Of a DNA stretch of 18,873 nt, positions 6,669-13,311 are shown piece by piece (the first letter of the stretch is position 1; each line of letters starts with the position of its first letter). The translations under genes were made by a program, and so were the position numbers. The notes beneath the pieces were generated by a model that saw only the letters and a list, made by a program, of their open reading frames with translations, was not told where the DNA came from and searched no databases. The DNA is from Candidatus Omnitrophota bacterium (lineage in GTDB: Bacteria; Omnitrophota; Omnitrophia; Omnitrophales; Danuiimicrobiaceae): NCBI GenBank assembly GCA_016206955.1, contig JACQQO010000034.1, positions 1 to 18,873 on the forward strand. Direction: 5' to 3'.

Positions 6669-9044
6669 TGATTCAAAAGCATTTACTTTCAACTCCACTA
6701 CCAATGGAAGATGATCCGAAGAAACTTTATCCAGTTCGGTTCTGGGAACATCGATCGTCATCACTTCAATATGAGGGCTGACAAATACATGATCGATACG
6801 TCCTCCAAACCAGGTTTTATGGGGCTTGTGAGATTTAAGAATCGTTTGAGCATCCCGGAGTTTACAGGCCATGCGTTGACAAACTAAAGACTTTGGATTC
6901 GCATTGAAATCACCGCAAATGATAGTGGGCCCGTCACACAATTCATTGCCCATCCAATCGGAACCCAGCAAAGCTTCGGCCTGAAGCAGCCGTTCCGCCG
7001 GCCACAAACTTAAATGGCTCGTCACGAGATTAATTTTTGTCCCATTCGCATCAAGCTCGACCCACAGAGCCCCGCGCGGCTCAAATAATCTTTGCACTTT
7101 AAGGCGCGGAAGTGACGCCGCGCGTACCACCCGCATGGGAAAACGGCTGAAAACCGCATTCCCATATTTGCCGTCTTCTGCAACAAACGAAGGATGAAAG
7201 TGAAAACTCATTTTGAGTTTATTGGCAATCATATCGGCTTGATCCACGCCGCCTGATCGGCTCCTGCCTACGTCGAGTTCTTGCAAAGCGACCACATCCA
7301 AATCATGGCGGGCGATCACCCTTGCAATCCGATCGGTAGAAAGTTTGCCGTCCATTCCCACGCATCCATGCACATTGTACGTCATAAGTCGGAGTGTTTT
7401 AGTCGAGGTTAGAGACTCCAAATAAGTGGTTTCTGGAATTCTGCCCATGTGCCTGAGAGCTGCTTCCCGAAGGATCATTGGCCTCAAATAAGGATGATCC
7501 CGAAAGGAAACCGGAGCATCAGCGGGAAGAAGTGCAAACCCGTGCGTTTCTTCCGGCGTAAGGCCGGCATGGGAACCATTTTCAAGGGGATAAGTTCTGG
7601 GCGGCACGCCCTTACACCAACCGGAAAAAACAATTTTCCCTGCGCTGGGATGATGGCAGAGCTGCACTAAATCTTGGGCAGCTTCGTTTAAGAACGGATG
7701 ATCCTCGCCCAGGATTTCGGCAGCTTCTTCGGGAAGGATACACTTTTTCGTTGCAGTCCTCGCTTCCACTTTTCCCGCTTCTTTAGGAATCAAGACCAAT
7801 GGAATTTTTGCTGTGTGCAATAATTCGGAGATCACTCTTTCTTTTTCCTCCGGCGTTAATTCTGAAGCGGGATAAATATGGCCGATGGGGCCCATTCCGG
7901 TGACGGTTACCTTGTGATCTTTTTGCTCTTTCTTTTCATCCTCAAAAGGTGGATGGTAAAAAGGAATAATTTTCTTCGAATGGCTTTCGACGCAGCAGGA
8001 CTCCCGTTTCAAGGCGGTAGGCGTTTGACTATTGGAATCGGCCAATTCCCCAAAGATTTGGGCAATGACATGTTTGACCCATTTCCCATGTTCCGTTAAA
8101 TAAGGAATGGAATCGGCTTGCCCGTGATCCGAATAAATCCAGATATCGTAATTACGTCGATCGGCGCGTATGGCATCTTTCCATATTTCCTGAACGCCTC
8201 GATCAATACCTCTTAAGGACCGGTGGGCAAAATTGGAAGCCGGCCCGCGGCGGTGAGAATCTTCATCATAGCCCAAAAAATTAAGATGAATGATCGGAAG
8301 CCCGCGGGCAATATCGATTTTCGCTCCCAAAACAACAAGCTCTCTCAGCAAAACACAAAAAAAGACGCGCGTCAGGACAAATTGGAGTTCGTAGAAAAAT
8401 TTTTCGCCGCTCAGCGTTCCGTGGATGGAATCATAAAGGGCCGAAACTGCTTCAATGATCATGAGAACAATGACACGAAATATAAATCCAAGATGACAAA
8501 GAATAATGAGTGGCCACATGAGCGGATTTAAAACTTTGAAAAGGCCGTTCCAGCCGATGCTTGCGCAGCAAAAGTGGGATTCTTTCGCCCCTCCGATAAA
8601 AATATTGGAATAAGAACTGCCGTCTTGAAGTAAAGCCACTTGGCCTTCGCTGATACGGCTTTCAATTTGTCCGGCTGATTTGGGGATAAACATAATAAAA
8701 GTTTCGTGAGTTTTGTGGTCAATAAAATGAAAGGCAGGAACGCATCCTTTGACACCATAAAAAAGTTCTCCTTGCACCGCCGGCGTGGTAGAGGGTAAGC
8801 CGGAATAGTGAGCATAAAATTTATATTTTTGTCTTTCCATGAGGTGTTTCAGAAATGGCAGGCGCCCTTCGTTTAATCCACGATTGAATTCTTTAGAGGA
8901 GAGGCCGTCAATTTGAATCATCACAAGACCCGGCGCATTCGCCGTGCCTTCAGATTTGGATAGATGAAGAAGCCGGATGGCCCAATAAGACCGATTGAGC
9001 CACCTCCGCAATTTTCTCCACCGAACCGAAAAATGAGTAATCAT
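6660..9044 (-). CDS. fusion of membrane alkaline-phosphatase-superfamily phosphodiesterase and endonuclease/exonuclease/phosphatase domain
   Basis: This 794-residue protein has two enzyme halves. Residues about 35-545 form a type I phosphodiesterase/nucleotide pyrophosphatase-like domain. The expected ligands are visible: Asp46 (IQIDGLS), candidate nucleophile Thr86/87 (LPSTTPAVQG), Asp260-Asp262-His264 (GYDEDSHRRGP), Asp306-His307 (YSDHGQ) and His492 (NGSHAGL). Hydrophobic stretches at about 172-205 and 221-241 interrupt it, so it is probably membrane-bound. Residues 551-790 are an EEP (exonuclease III/sphingomyelinase-like) domain with Asn557 (TYNVHG), Glu589 (ALQEL), His677, Asp712/Asn714 (GDFNA), Asp751 (IDHVFV) and Asp777/His778 (SSDHLP). 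The phosphodiesterase half resembles membrane proteins with LLQDGSS.SNIF.GGA motifs seen in several phyla. Both active sites look intact. The substrate is unknown; a lipid or nucleotide phosphodiester is a guess. No Shine-Dalgarno sequence is present. Confidence 0.85.
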   Translation of the reverse strand: MITHFSVRWRKLRRWLNRSYWAIRLLHLSKSEGTANAPGLVMIQIDGLSSKEFNRGLNEGRLPFLKHLMERQKYKFYAHYSGLPSTTPAVQGELFYGVKGCVPAFHFIDHKTHETFIMFIPKSAGQIESRISEGQVALLQDGSSYSNIFIGGAKESHFCCASIGWNGLFKVLNPLMWPLIILCHLGFIFRVIVLMIIEAVSALYDSIHGTLSGEKFFYELQFVLTRVFFCVLLRELVVLGAKIDIARGLPIIHLNFLGYDEDSHRRGPASNFAHRSLRGIDRGVQEIWKDAIRADRRNYDIWIYSDHGQADSIPYLTEHGKWVKHVIAQIFGELADSNSQTPTALKRESCCVESHSKKIIPFYHPPFEDEKKEQKDHKVTVTGMGPIGHIYPASELTPEEKERVISELLHTAKIPLVLIPKEAGKVEARTATKKCILPEEAAEILGEDHPFLNEAAQDLVQLCHHPSAGKIVFSGWCKGVPPRTYPLENGSHAGLTPEETHGFALLPADAPVSFRDHPYLRPMILREAALRHMGRIPETTYLESLTSTKTLRLMTYNVHGCVGMDGKLSTDRIARVIARHDLDVVALQELDVGRSRSGGVDQADMIANKLKMSFHFHPSFVAEDGKYGNAVFSRFPMRVVRAASLPRLKVQRLFEPRGALWVELDANGTKINLVTSHLSLWPAERLLQAEALLGSDWMGNELCDGPTIICGDFNANPKSLVCQRMACKLRDAQTILKSHKPHKTWFGGRIDHVFVSPHIEVMTIDVPRTELDKVSSDHLPLVVELKVNAFESLT

Positions 9045-9053
9045 AACGGGTAA

Positions 9054-9062
9054 ATTTTAGCA
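9054..9062 (-). promoter_or_regulatory. extended -10 element next to the phosphodiesterase-EEP start
   Basis: TGC-TAAAAT on the minus strand lies exactly 9 nt before the ATG at 9044. The csoR promoter has the same arrangement (TGC-TAAACT, 9 nt, ATG). No good -35 is seen at 17-18 nt, but an extended -10 can work without one. It overlaps the end of the small upstream reading frame. Confidence 0.4.
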
Positions 9063-9122
9063 TAAAATTCGGCTCTCTCGACTTCTATCTTTAATCACAA
9101 TATTGGGTAGGTTTGCTTTCAT
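9057..9122 (-). CDS. possible 21-codon leader ORF
   Basis: A short reading frame begins MKANLPNIVIKD and ends ESRILC before TAA. It is preceded by AGAAAGGAG at ideal spacing, one of the best ribosome sites in the window, while the large gene 12 nt downstream has none. A weak promoter (TTGACT at 9176-9171, 19 nt, TATGTT at 9151-9146) lies upstream. It could be a leader peptide coupled to the phosphodiesterase gene, the remnant of a lost gene, or chance. I see no attenuator hairpin. Confidence 0.3.
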   Translation of the reverse strand: MKANLPNIVIKDRSRESRILC

Positions 9123-9281
9123 ATTGGCACTCCTTTCTGTTAAGGAACATACCTTCTTCCCTCTGAAAGAAGTCAATATGCATGCCAAGACGAAGTTTTA
9201 AGGAGAATTAAGAAGGTACAGATCGAGGGATAAAACTTGCTTTCAGGATGAGTGTCTTAAATTTCTGACGGTGAGAGAAAA

Positions 9282-9355
9282 TCGGGACGGAGAGATTTGA
9301 ACTCTCGACCCCACGCACCCCAAGCGTGTGCGCTACCGGGCTGCGCCACGTCCCG
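9282..9355 (-). tRNA. tRNA-Pro (anticodon GGG)
   Basis: On the minus strand the acceptor stem CGGGACG pairs with CGTCCCG. The D-arm, GCGCAGCCCGGTAGCGC, is typical of proline tRNA. The anticodon arm is CACGC-TTGGGGT-GCGTG with anticodon GGG, reading CCC and, by wobble, CCU. The T-arm is GAGAG-TTCAAAT-CTCTC. The discriminator is A, and CCA is not encoded. The first base of the tRNA follows the gpsA stop codon with no gap, so it is probably cut from a gpsA-tRNA transcript. Confidence 0.95.
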
Positions 9356-10366
9356 CTAATATTGCTTCAACTCCTCATGCGCTTCGCGGCTCATTAAGTC
9401 TTCAAGCGCTTGTTTCGGATCTTTGTCTTCAAACAGCATTTTATAGATTTCACGGATGATGGCCGCAGTCACTCCATATTTTTGTGCCAGCTGATAAGCG
9501 CTTCGCGTGGTTTCGACTCCCTCGGCCACTTGCTGCATCTCGGCCAAAATTTCCTTCAATTTTTTTCCTTGGCCGAGTTCTCGTCCTACTCGCAAATTAC
9601 GGCCATACTCAGAAATGCAGGTCGTCACCAAATCGCCAAGACCAGAAAGTCCAAAAAACGTATTGGGATTTGCTCCCATCCGCACTCCCAGTTGAGTCAT
9701 TTCGAGAAGCCCGCGAGCGAGGAGCGCTGCTTTTGTATTCGAGCCCAAACGCAGGCCGTCACACAAACCCGCGCCGATCGCGATGATATTTTTGAGTGCT
9801 CCGCCCAATTCCACGCCGATGACATCGGTTTGAATATAAATTCGGAACCGAGAATCCCGGAGTGCTTCTTGAACCGCCTCGGCATGTTTCGCATCTTTGG
9901 AAGCCACCACCACAAGCGTTGGAATATTCCGAGCTACTTCCTCAGCATGAGAAGGTCCTGACAAAACCACAAAATTAACGCGTCCTAAAACCGAATGAAT
10001 AATTTCAGAGGGCCGCGCAAGTGTCTTCGCCTCGATTCCTTTCGCTACACTGACGACAATTTTTTTGGAAAGATCAAAGTTTCGCAATTTGAACAGAATA
10101 TTCCGAAGATATTGGGAAGGAACCGCGAGGATTAAAATCTCGCCAAAATTGACCGATTCTGTTAAATCGGAGGAAATGACAATGGAAGTTGGGATTTGAA
10201 TTCCCGGAAGAAACTTTATATTTTCCCTCTTCCGCTCAAGAACTTCGGCGTAATCGGGAAATGCGCTCCACAAAAGAGTTTCATTCCCCTTTCGCGCGCT
10301 CACAAGAGCCAAGGCCGTTCCCCAGCCTCCGTCTCCCAAAACAGAAACCTTGAATTTTTTTGGCAT
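9356..10366 (-). CDS. gpsA: NAD(P)-dependent glycerol-3-phosphate dehydrogenase
   Basis: GpsA reduces dihydroxyacetone phosphate to sn-glycerol-3-phosphate, the backbone for phospholipid synthesis, in the cytoplasm. The 336-residue product has the Rossmann motif VLGDGGWGTALA (residues 9-20; usual G-A-G becomes G-D-G). It also has AVPSQYLR, VAKGIE, LSGPSHAEE, the catalytic-Lys segment GGALKNIIAIGAG (Lys192), and the GLSGLGDLVTTC...RN block. The start is set at ATG 10366-10364 because AAGGAA lies 6 nt upstream and the protein then begins right at the nucleotide-binding strand. An in-frame start at 10420 would add 18 unlikely residues and lie inside the promoter. The stop abuts tRNA-Pro. Confidence 0.95.
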   Translation of the reverse strand: MPKKFKVSVLGDGGWGTALALVSARKGNETLLWSAFPDYAEVLERKRENIKFLPGIQIPTSIVISSDLTESVNFGEILILAVPSQYLRNILFKLRNFDLSKKIVVSVAKGIEAKTLARPSEIIHSVLGRVNFVVLSGPSHAEEVARNIPTLVVVASKDAKHAEAVQEALRDSRFRIYIQTDVIGVELGGALKNIIAIGAGLCDGLRLGSNTKAALLARGLLEMTQLGVRMGANPNTFFGLSGLGDLVTTCISEYGRNLRVGRELGQGKKLKEILAEMQQVAEGVETTRSAYQLAQKYGVTAAIIREIYKMLFEDKDPKQALEDLMSREAHEELKQY

Positions 10367-10391
10367 GTAATTCCTTAAAAAATGAGGTTTT

Positions 10392-10420
10392 AGTTTAGCA
10401 CAGCGCCTTCCAAGTCTCAA
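10392..10420 (-). promoter_or_regulatory. gpsA: gpsA promoter
   Basis: On the minus strand, TTGAGA (10420-10415) is 17 nt from TAAACT (10397-10392). The -10 is preceded by TGC, the same extended -10 as at csoR. It lies 25 nt before the gpsA ATG, leaving room for a short leader with an AAGGAA site. Confidence 0.65.
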
Positions 10421-10432
10421 AATACATTTTTA

Positions 10433-10460
10433 TTGCGCTTTTTTAAAAATGGGCTAAGCT
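10433..10460 (+). promoter_or_regulatory. putative promoter of the small secreted protein at 10501
   Basis: TTGCGC (10433-10438), a 16-nt spacer and TAAGCT (10455-10460) lie about 40 nt before the plus-strand ATG. They form a divergent arrangement with the gpsA promoter, whose boxes begin 13 nt to the left. The match to consensus is modest. Confidence 0.4.
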
Positions 10461-10500
10461 ACGCTCAACCGGTTTCTACCACCATCAGAAAGGGGTCAAA

Positions 10501-10719
10501 ATGAAAAAAATGTGGATTGCCTTTTTTTTGTTGATTGGATTAGTGCATCTCATGCTGCCTGCAAATGCCTTGGCGATTGGAAGAAAGCCCAAGGATGAAA
10601 CGCAGTATGCTTCGGTAAAAGCGCGAAAACCGATTCCGCCGCCCAACGCGCGGGACATGCAAGTTTCAACTGGAGAAATTAAACCAATTGGCTCAACGGG
10701 AAGCGACGAAGCCAAATAA
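10501..10719 (+). CDS. small secreted protein of unknown function
   Basis: I do not recognise this 72-residue product. It has a clear signal peptide (MKKMW, hydrophobic core 5-19, cleavage near ANA-LA or ALA-IG). The mature part has about 46 residues and is charged and Pro-rich (GRKPKDE, KARKPIPPPNARD) with no Cys. AAAGGGG precedes the ATG by 5 nt, and a promoter and a strong hairpin terminator bracket the gene, so it looks like a genuine one-gene unit. It is divergent from gpsA and convergent with the outer-membrane barrel gene. Confidence 0.7.
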   Translation: MKKMWIAFFLLIGLVHLMLPANALAIGRKPKDETQYASVKARKPIPPPNARDMQVSTGEIKPIGSTGSDEAK

Positions 10720-10720
10720 A

Positions 10721-10746
10721 AAGGACAGGGTGTTTACCCTGTCCTT
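10721..10746. terminator. bidirectional intrinsic terminator
   Basis: This is a perfect 11-bp stem, AAGGACAGGGT / ACCCTGTCCTT, with a GTTT loop. On the minus strand it is followed by TTTTTATTT, a strong U-tract for the barrel gene. On the plus strand a weaker pyrimidine tract (CTTTCTCTT) follows for the small secreted-protein gene, whose stop codon lies directly before it. Confidence 0.85.
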
Positions 10747-10784
10747 CTTTCTCTTCAAAAATTTGGGCCAAGAATGTTGAAAAG

Positions 10785-12275
10785 TTATAACGGCATCGTC
10801 ATGCCGACGGCCACCTGATTGTTGGTGTAATCGAAATTGGAGTTATTCGAATTAGACCTGTCGTAGTGGTAGTCTAAATTCATAATCAGCCATGGCCGGA
10901 AGAAATAATCCACTCCCACTGATACTCTTCCAATGTGATCACGCCGTTTGATTAAAACTGCACCCGTGGCAGCCTCACGGTCAAAATCATGGCGAATGTA
11001 CGCCGCGCCAGCACGTCCTCGGAATTTACTATTGAAGAGGTAATTGCCAGATATCTGGCCCAATTTCTCGTCAAGGGCACGGTTATTGGTAAAGGTGGAT
11101 TCCGCAGTCGTGCGATGAAAATAGAAGTCCAGATTTGCTCTGCGCGTCAAGCTGTGCGTGAGCCGGAAATCCCCCACCGGAATATGAAACTCAGTATCAT
11201 GAGCCCGATATTCGCGGTCCTGATATCCTGCCCGCGCTAAAAGGTTGGTGCGATCGGAAAGTTTTCCCGTAACGCCCGCTCGAAACTGGTTGTAATGGCC
11301 TACCCTGGTTTCGTCAGCAGCGTAATCGTAATGCGAAAAGGTGTAATCCACCACCCCTCGAAAATTCGGAGCTAGCGTCCGGTACGCGCGCGTGGTAAAA
11401 CCGTTGTTGGCGTAGGAAAAAATTCTATAAATTGCACTCTCAAAGTCGCGGATTGCGTTCCAATATTCTCCCTCAAATGTCCAATCACGCCAGTGGTAGC
11501 CAATCGTAGGAGTGACTTTATTATCCATATACTCTACCCGTTTGGCTGAGCGCGTACCTGCACGGGCAGCATCTTGGACAAATTCTTCGGTGATGTTGGT
11601 GTAAAATTGATCTGTGAATTTAAAATTACCAATGGCACCGAATGACTGGCCGATATCATCGTGTTCGCCGTACTTGGTAAATTCAGTAATTCGGGCTTCA
11701 TAGACTGCGCCCACCCGATATTGTTTTTTATCACCAAACGGATAATTCACCGAAACACCGGGCGTCATAATCCAAAGCACTTCGTCTCTGGTTTTGGGCG
11801 CTTCCGGTTCTAGAAACACGTTGCTGTTATATTCAAAGGCACCTTTGAAATAGGGTTTAACTTTAACGTCTGTTCCTTCGAGGACTTTGTTTTTAAAATC
11901 CTCAAGCCAAAATTTCCTAGCCAATTCTCCAATGGAATCTAAACCTTTATCAATCGAGGCGGGAACCGACATAGCCGTTAATCCAGCTCCAATTCCATCC
12001 ACAGCACTATTTGACATCTCACCCATTTGAAGCAGGTCAGCGCCTTTTACAAGAGAATCAAAATACCAATCGATGGCCTCTCCGAGGAGATTGACTAATT
12101 TTTCGGCAAATTCGTAGGTTCCGGGCTCGATTGCTTTGTCCACAACCTTCTGCGTGCCCGAACGCACTGAAGTTACACCGGATCTCACTCCTTCGAGACC
12201 TCCGGCGTAAAGAGAAGTGTTTGCGAGAAGAACAACGGACGAGATAAAAGCAACGAAAATATAAATTCTGCGCAT
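10785..12275 (-). CDS. outer-membrane beta-barrel protein (BBP2-like)
   Basis: This exported protein of 496 residues begins MRRIYIFVAFISSVVLLANTSLYA, a signal peptide. A helical N-terminal part of about 130 residues follows (EGVRSGVTSVRSGTQKVVDKA..., amphipathic). Then come many alternating aromatic beta-strands, from about PYFKGAFEYNSNVF to the C-terminal strand NNQVAVGMTMPL. The YNSNVF motif and repeated Y.Y strands resemble putative beta-barrel porins often linked to exopolysaccharide export; the substrate is not deducible here. The start is ATG 12275-12273, since GGGAGG then has 6-nt spacing. The adjacent ATG at 12278 is equally in frame, and a start at 12365 would hide the signal peptide. 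It stands alone between two plus-strand secreted-protein genes. Confidence 0.85.
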   Translation of the reverse strand: MRRIYIFVAFISSVVLLANTSLYAGGLEGVRSGVTSVRSGTQKVVDKAIEPGTYEFAEKLVNLLGEAIDWYFDSLVKGADLLQMGEMSNSAVDGIGAGLTAMSVPASIDKGLDSIGELARKFWLEDFKNKVLEGTDVKVKPYFKGAFEYNSNVFLEPEAPKTRDEVLWIMTPGVSVNYPFGDKKQYRVGAVYEARITEFTKYGEHDDIGQSFGAIGNFKFTDQFYTNITEEFVQDAARAGTRSAKRVEYMDNKVTPTIGYHWRDWTFEGEYWNAIRDFESAIYRIFSYANNGFTTRAYRTLAPNFRGVVDYTFSHYDYAADETRVGHYNQFRAGVTGKLSDRTNLLARAGYQDREYRAHDTEFHIPVGDFRLTHSLTRRANLDFYFHRTTAESTFTNNRALDEKLGQISGNYLFNSKFRGRAGAAYIRHDFDREAATGAVLIKRRDHIGRVSVGVDYFFRPWLIMNLDYHYDRSNSNNSNFDYTNNQVAVGMTMPL

Positions 12276-12359
12276 CATGCCCCTCCCTTTTTTTGCGTTA
12301 ACTATTATCGACATCTGCCGATATATACATGAGAAAAATTTGACGGTTTGAATTTCTTC

Positions 12360-12388
12360 TTGCAACTGGGGGTACGGTAATATAATAT
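12360..12388 (+). promoter_or_regulatory. putative promoter of the secreted protein at 12456
   Basis: TTGCAA (12360-12365) and TAATAT (12383-12388) are separated by 17 nt; an overlapping TATAAT at 12381 would give a 15-nt spacer. The roughly 60-nt leader begins AT-rich and ends with ACACCCCCATAC and the GGGAGG ribosome site. TGGGGGT at 12367-12373 is complementary to ACCCCCA at 12433-12439, but the first copy lies upstream of the expected start of transcription. Confidence 0.4.
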
Positions 12389-12455
12389 TGATATAAATTC
12401 AAGTCTTTTTTGCAAACTATATTAGGGGATACACCCCCATACAAGGGAGGATCCA

Positions 12456-12773
12456 ATGAAAGAAAAGGCGCTCATATTAGTTGGAATCATCGTATGTTTG
12501 TCATTATCACTTGCCCTTCCCTTCACAGTTCTAGCAGAGGATGCAGCTGCCCCGCCATCTGACCAACTTCTAGACGATCTTTTTGCACAGGCTGATGCAT
12601 TAAACTACGGTGGCCTTTTAGGGCCATTGCAAGCACCCGAGGAATATATAAGTTATACATTTATTGACGGTTCCGCTCGGATCAACACAAGGGAAATGGG
12701 TTTTCTGGTCGATGAACCCCACTATACTCCAATTGCGAAAAGAGCCGAGGGCAATCCTACTAGTGGGAAGTAG
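12456..12773 (+). CDS. small secreted protein of unknown function
   Basis: This 105-residue product has a signal peptide (MKEKALILVGIIVCLSLSLA, cleavage near VLA-ED). The mature part has about 77 residues and is acidic (DQLLDDLFAQADALNYGG, APEEYISYTFIDGSARINTREMGFLVDEPHYTPIAKRAEG). I know no family for it. GGGAGG lies 6 nt before the ATG. The gene is divergent from the outer-membrane barrel gene, with about 180 nt between them, and may be co-regulated; a periplasmic or surface partner of the barrel is speculative. Confidence 0.7.
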   Translation: MKEKALILVGIIVCLSLSLALPFTVLAEDAAAPPSDQLLDDLFAQADALNYGGLLGPLQAPEEYISYTFIDGSARINTREMGFLVDEPHYTPIAKRAEGNPTSGK

Positions 12774-12832
12774 TTTTATTCAATCGCTAATTTTTTGATC
12801 TCAACGATCAAGTTTGGGTGCGGCTGAAGATA

Positions 12833-13249
12833 TTATTCACCTATTACCTTAACCAATACCCGCTTTTTCCTCTGACCGTCAAATTCGGCATAAAATATCT
12901 GTTCCCACGGTCCGAAATCCAATTTTCCCTCCGTGAGGGCGACCACGACTTCCCGCCCGAAAAGCTGCCGTTTTAAATGGGCATCCCCATTATCTTCACC
13001 GGTTTGATGATGACGGTATTTTTTGAGATCGTAGGGCGCGATTCCTTCCAAGAATTCGTCAAAATCTTGGATCAATCCCCTTTCGTCGTCATTGATGTAG
13101 CAGCTGGCAGTAATGTGCATCGGGTTCACTAAGACAAGGCCTTCCTTCATGCCCGACTTTCTCACGATTTCTTCAACTTGAGGCGTAATGTTGATATATT
13201 CGCGCCGCTTCTTGGTATTCATCCAAATATATTCCCGATAGGACTTCAT
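12833..13249 (-). CDS. yjbQ: YjbQ/UPF0047 family protein (secondary thiamine-phosphate synthase type)
   Basis: This 138-residue protein covers the full UPF0047 domain. Signature blocks are [15 protein letters not shown] (about 42-56), [18 protein letters not shown] (about 78-95), and the C-terminal [21 protein letters not shown] (about 105-125). The conserved His and acidic residues of the family's predicted metal site are present. Family members from E. coli show a weak thiamine-phosphate synthase activity, and the physiological role is unclear. The ATG is preceded by GGAGG at 7 nt. The gene diverges from a SAM methyltransferase gene across 62 nt. Confidence 0.92.
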   Translation of the reverse strand: MKSYREYIWMNTKKRREYINITPQVEEIVRKSGMKEGLVLVNPMHITASCYINDDERGLIQDFDEFLEGIAPYDLKKYRHHQTGEDNGDAHLKRQLFGREVVVALTEGKLDFGPWEQIFYAEFDGQRKKRVLVKVIGE

Positions 13250-13286
13250 CCCACCACCTCCATTTTTGCCGTTTCAATGGGCTATC

Positions 13287-13300
13287 GTATACAGTATACT
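13287..13300. promoter_or_regulatory. palindromic divergent promoter or operator
   Basis: GTATAC-A-GTATAC (13287-13299) is a perfect 13-bp dyad in the 62-nt gap between yjbQ (minus) and the methyltransferase (plus). It contains TATACT on the plus strand (13295-13300) and also on the minus strand (13298-13293), so each direction has a good -10 hexamer. The -35 regions are poor on both sides. It may be a symmetric bidirectional promoter, an operator, or both. Confidence 0.5.
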
Positions 13301-13311
13301 GCAAACCGCTT

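Noticed and set aside
9410..9961. 183-codon open frame on the plus strand across gpsA
   Set aside because: It lies entirely antisense to a clear gpsA, shows no family motifs and has no ribosome site.
10367..10420. Longer N-terminus for GpsA from the start at 10420
   Set aside because: It overlaps the promoter boxes, adds residues foreign to the family and lacks the AAGGAA site.
12276..12365. Longer N-terminus for the beta-barrel protein from a start at 12365
   Set aside because: It would place 30 residues before the signal peptide, whereas GGGAGG supports the start at 12275/12278.
12425..12445. CsoR-like sequence GGGGATAC-ACCCCCATAC before the secreted-protein gene
   Set aside because: The halves are not arranged as TACCCC-N-GGGGTA and do not form the dyad seen at csoR; only the bases look similar.
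12795..12811. Hairpin TTGATC-TCAAC-GATCAA as a terminator for the secreted-protein gene
   Set aside because: The stem is only 6 bp and AT-rich and there is no U-tract after it on either strand.
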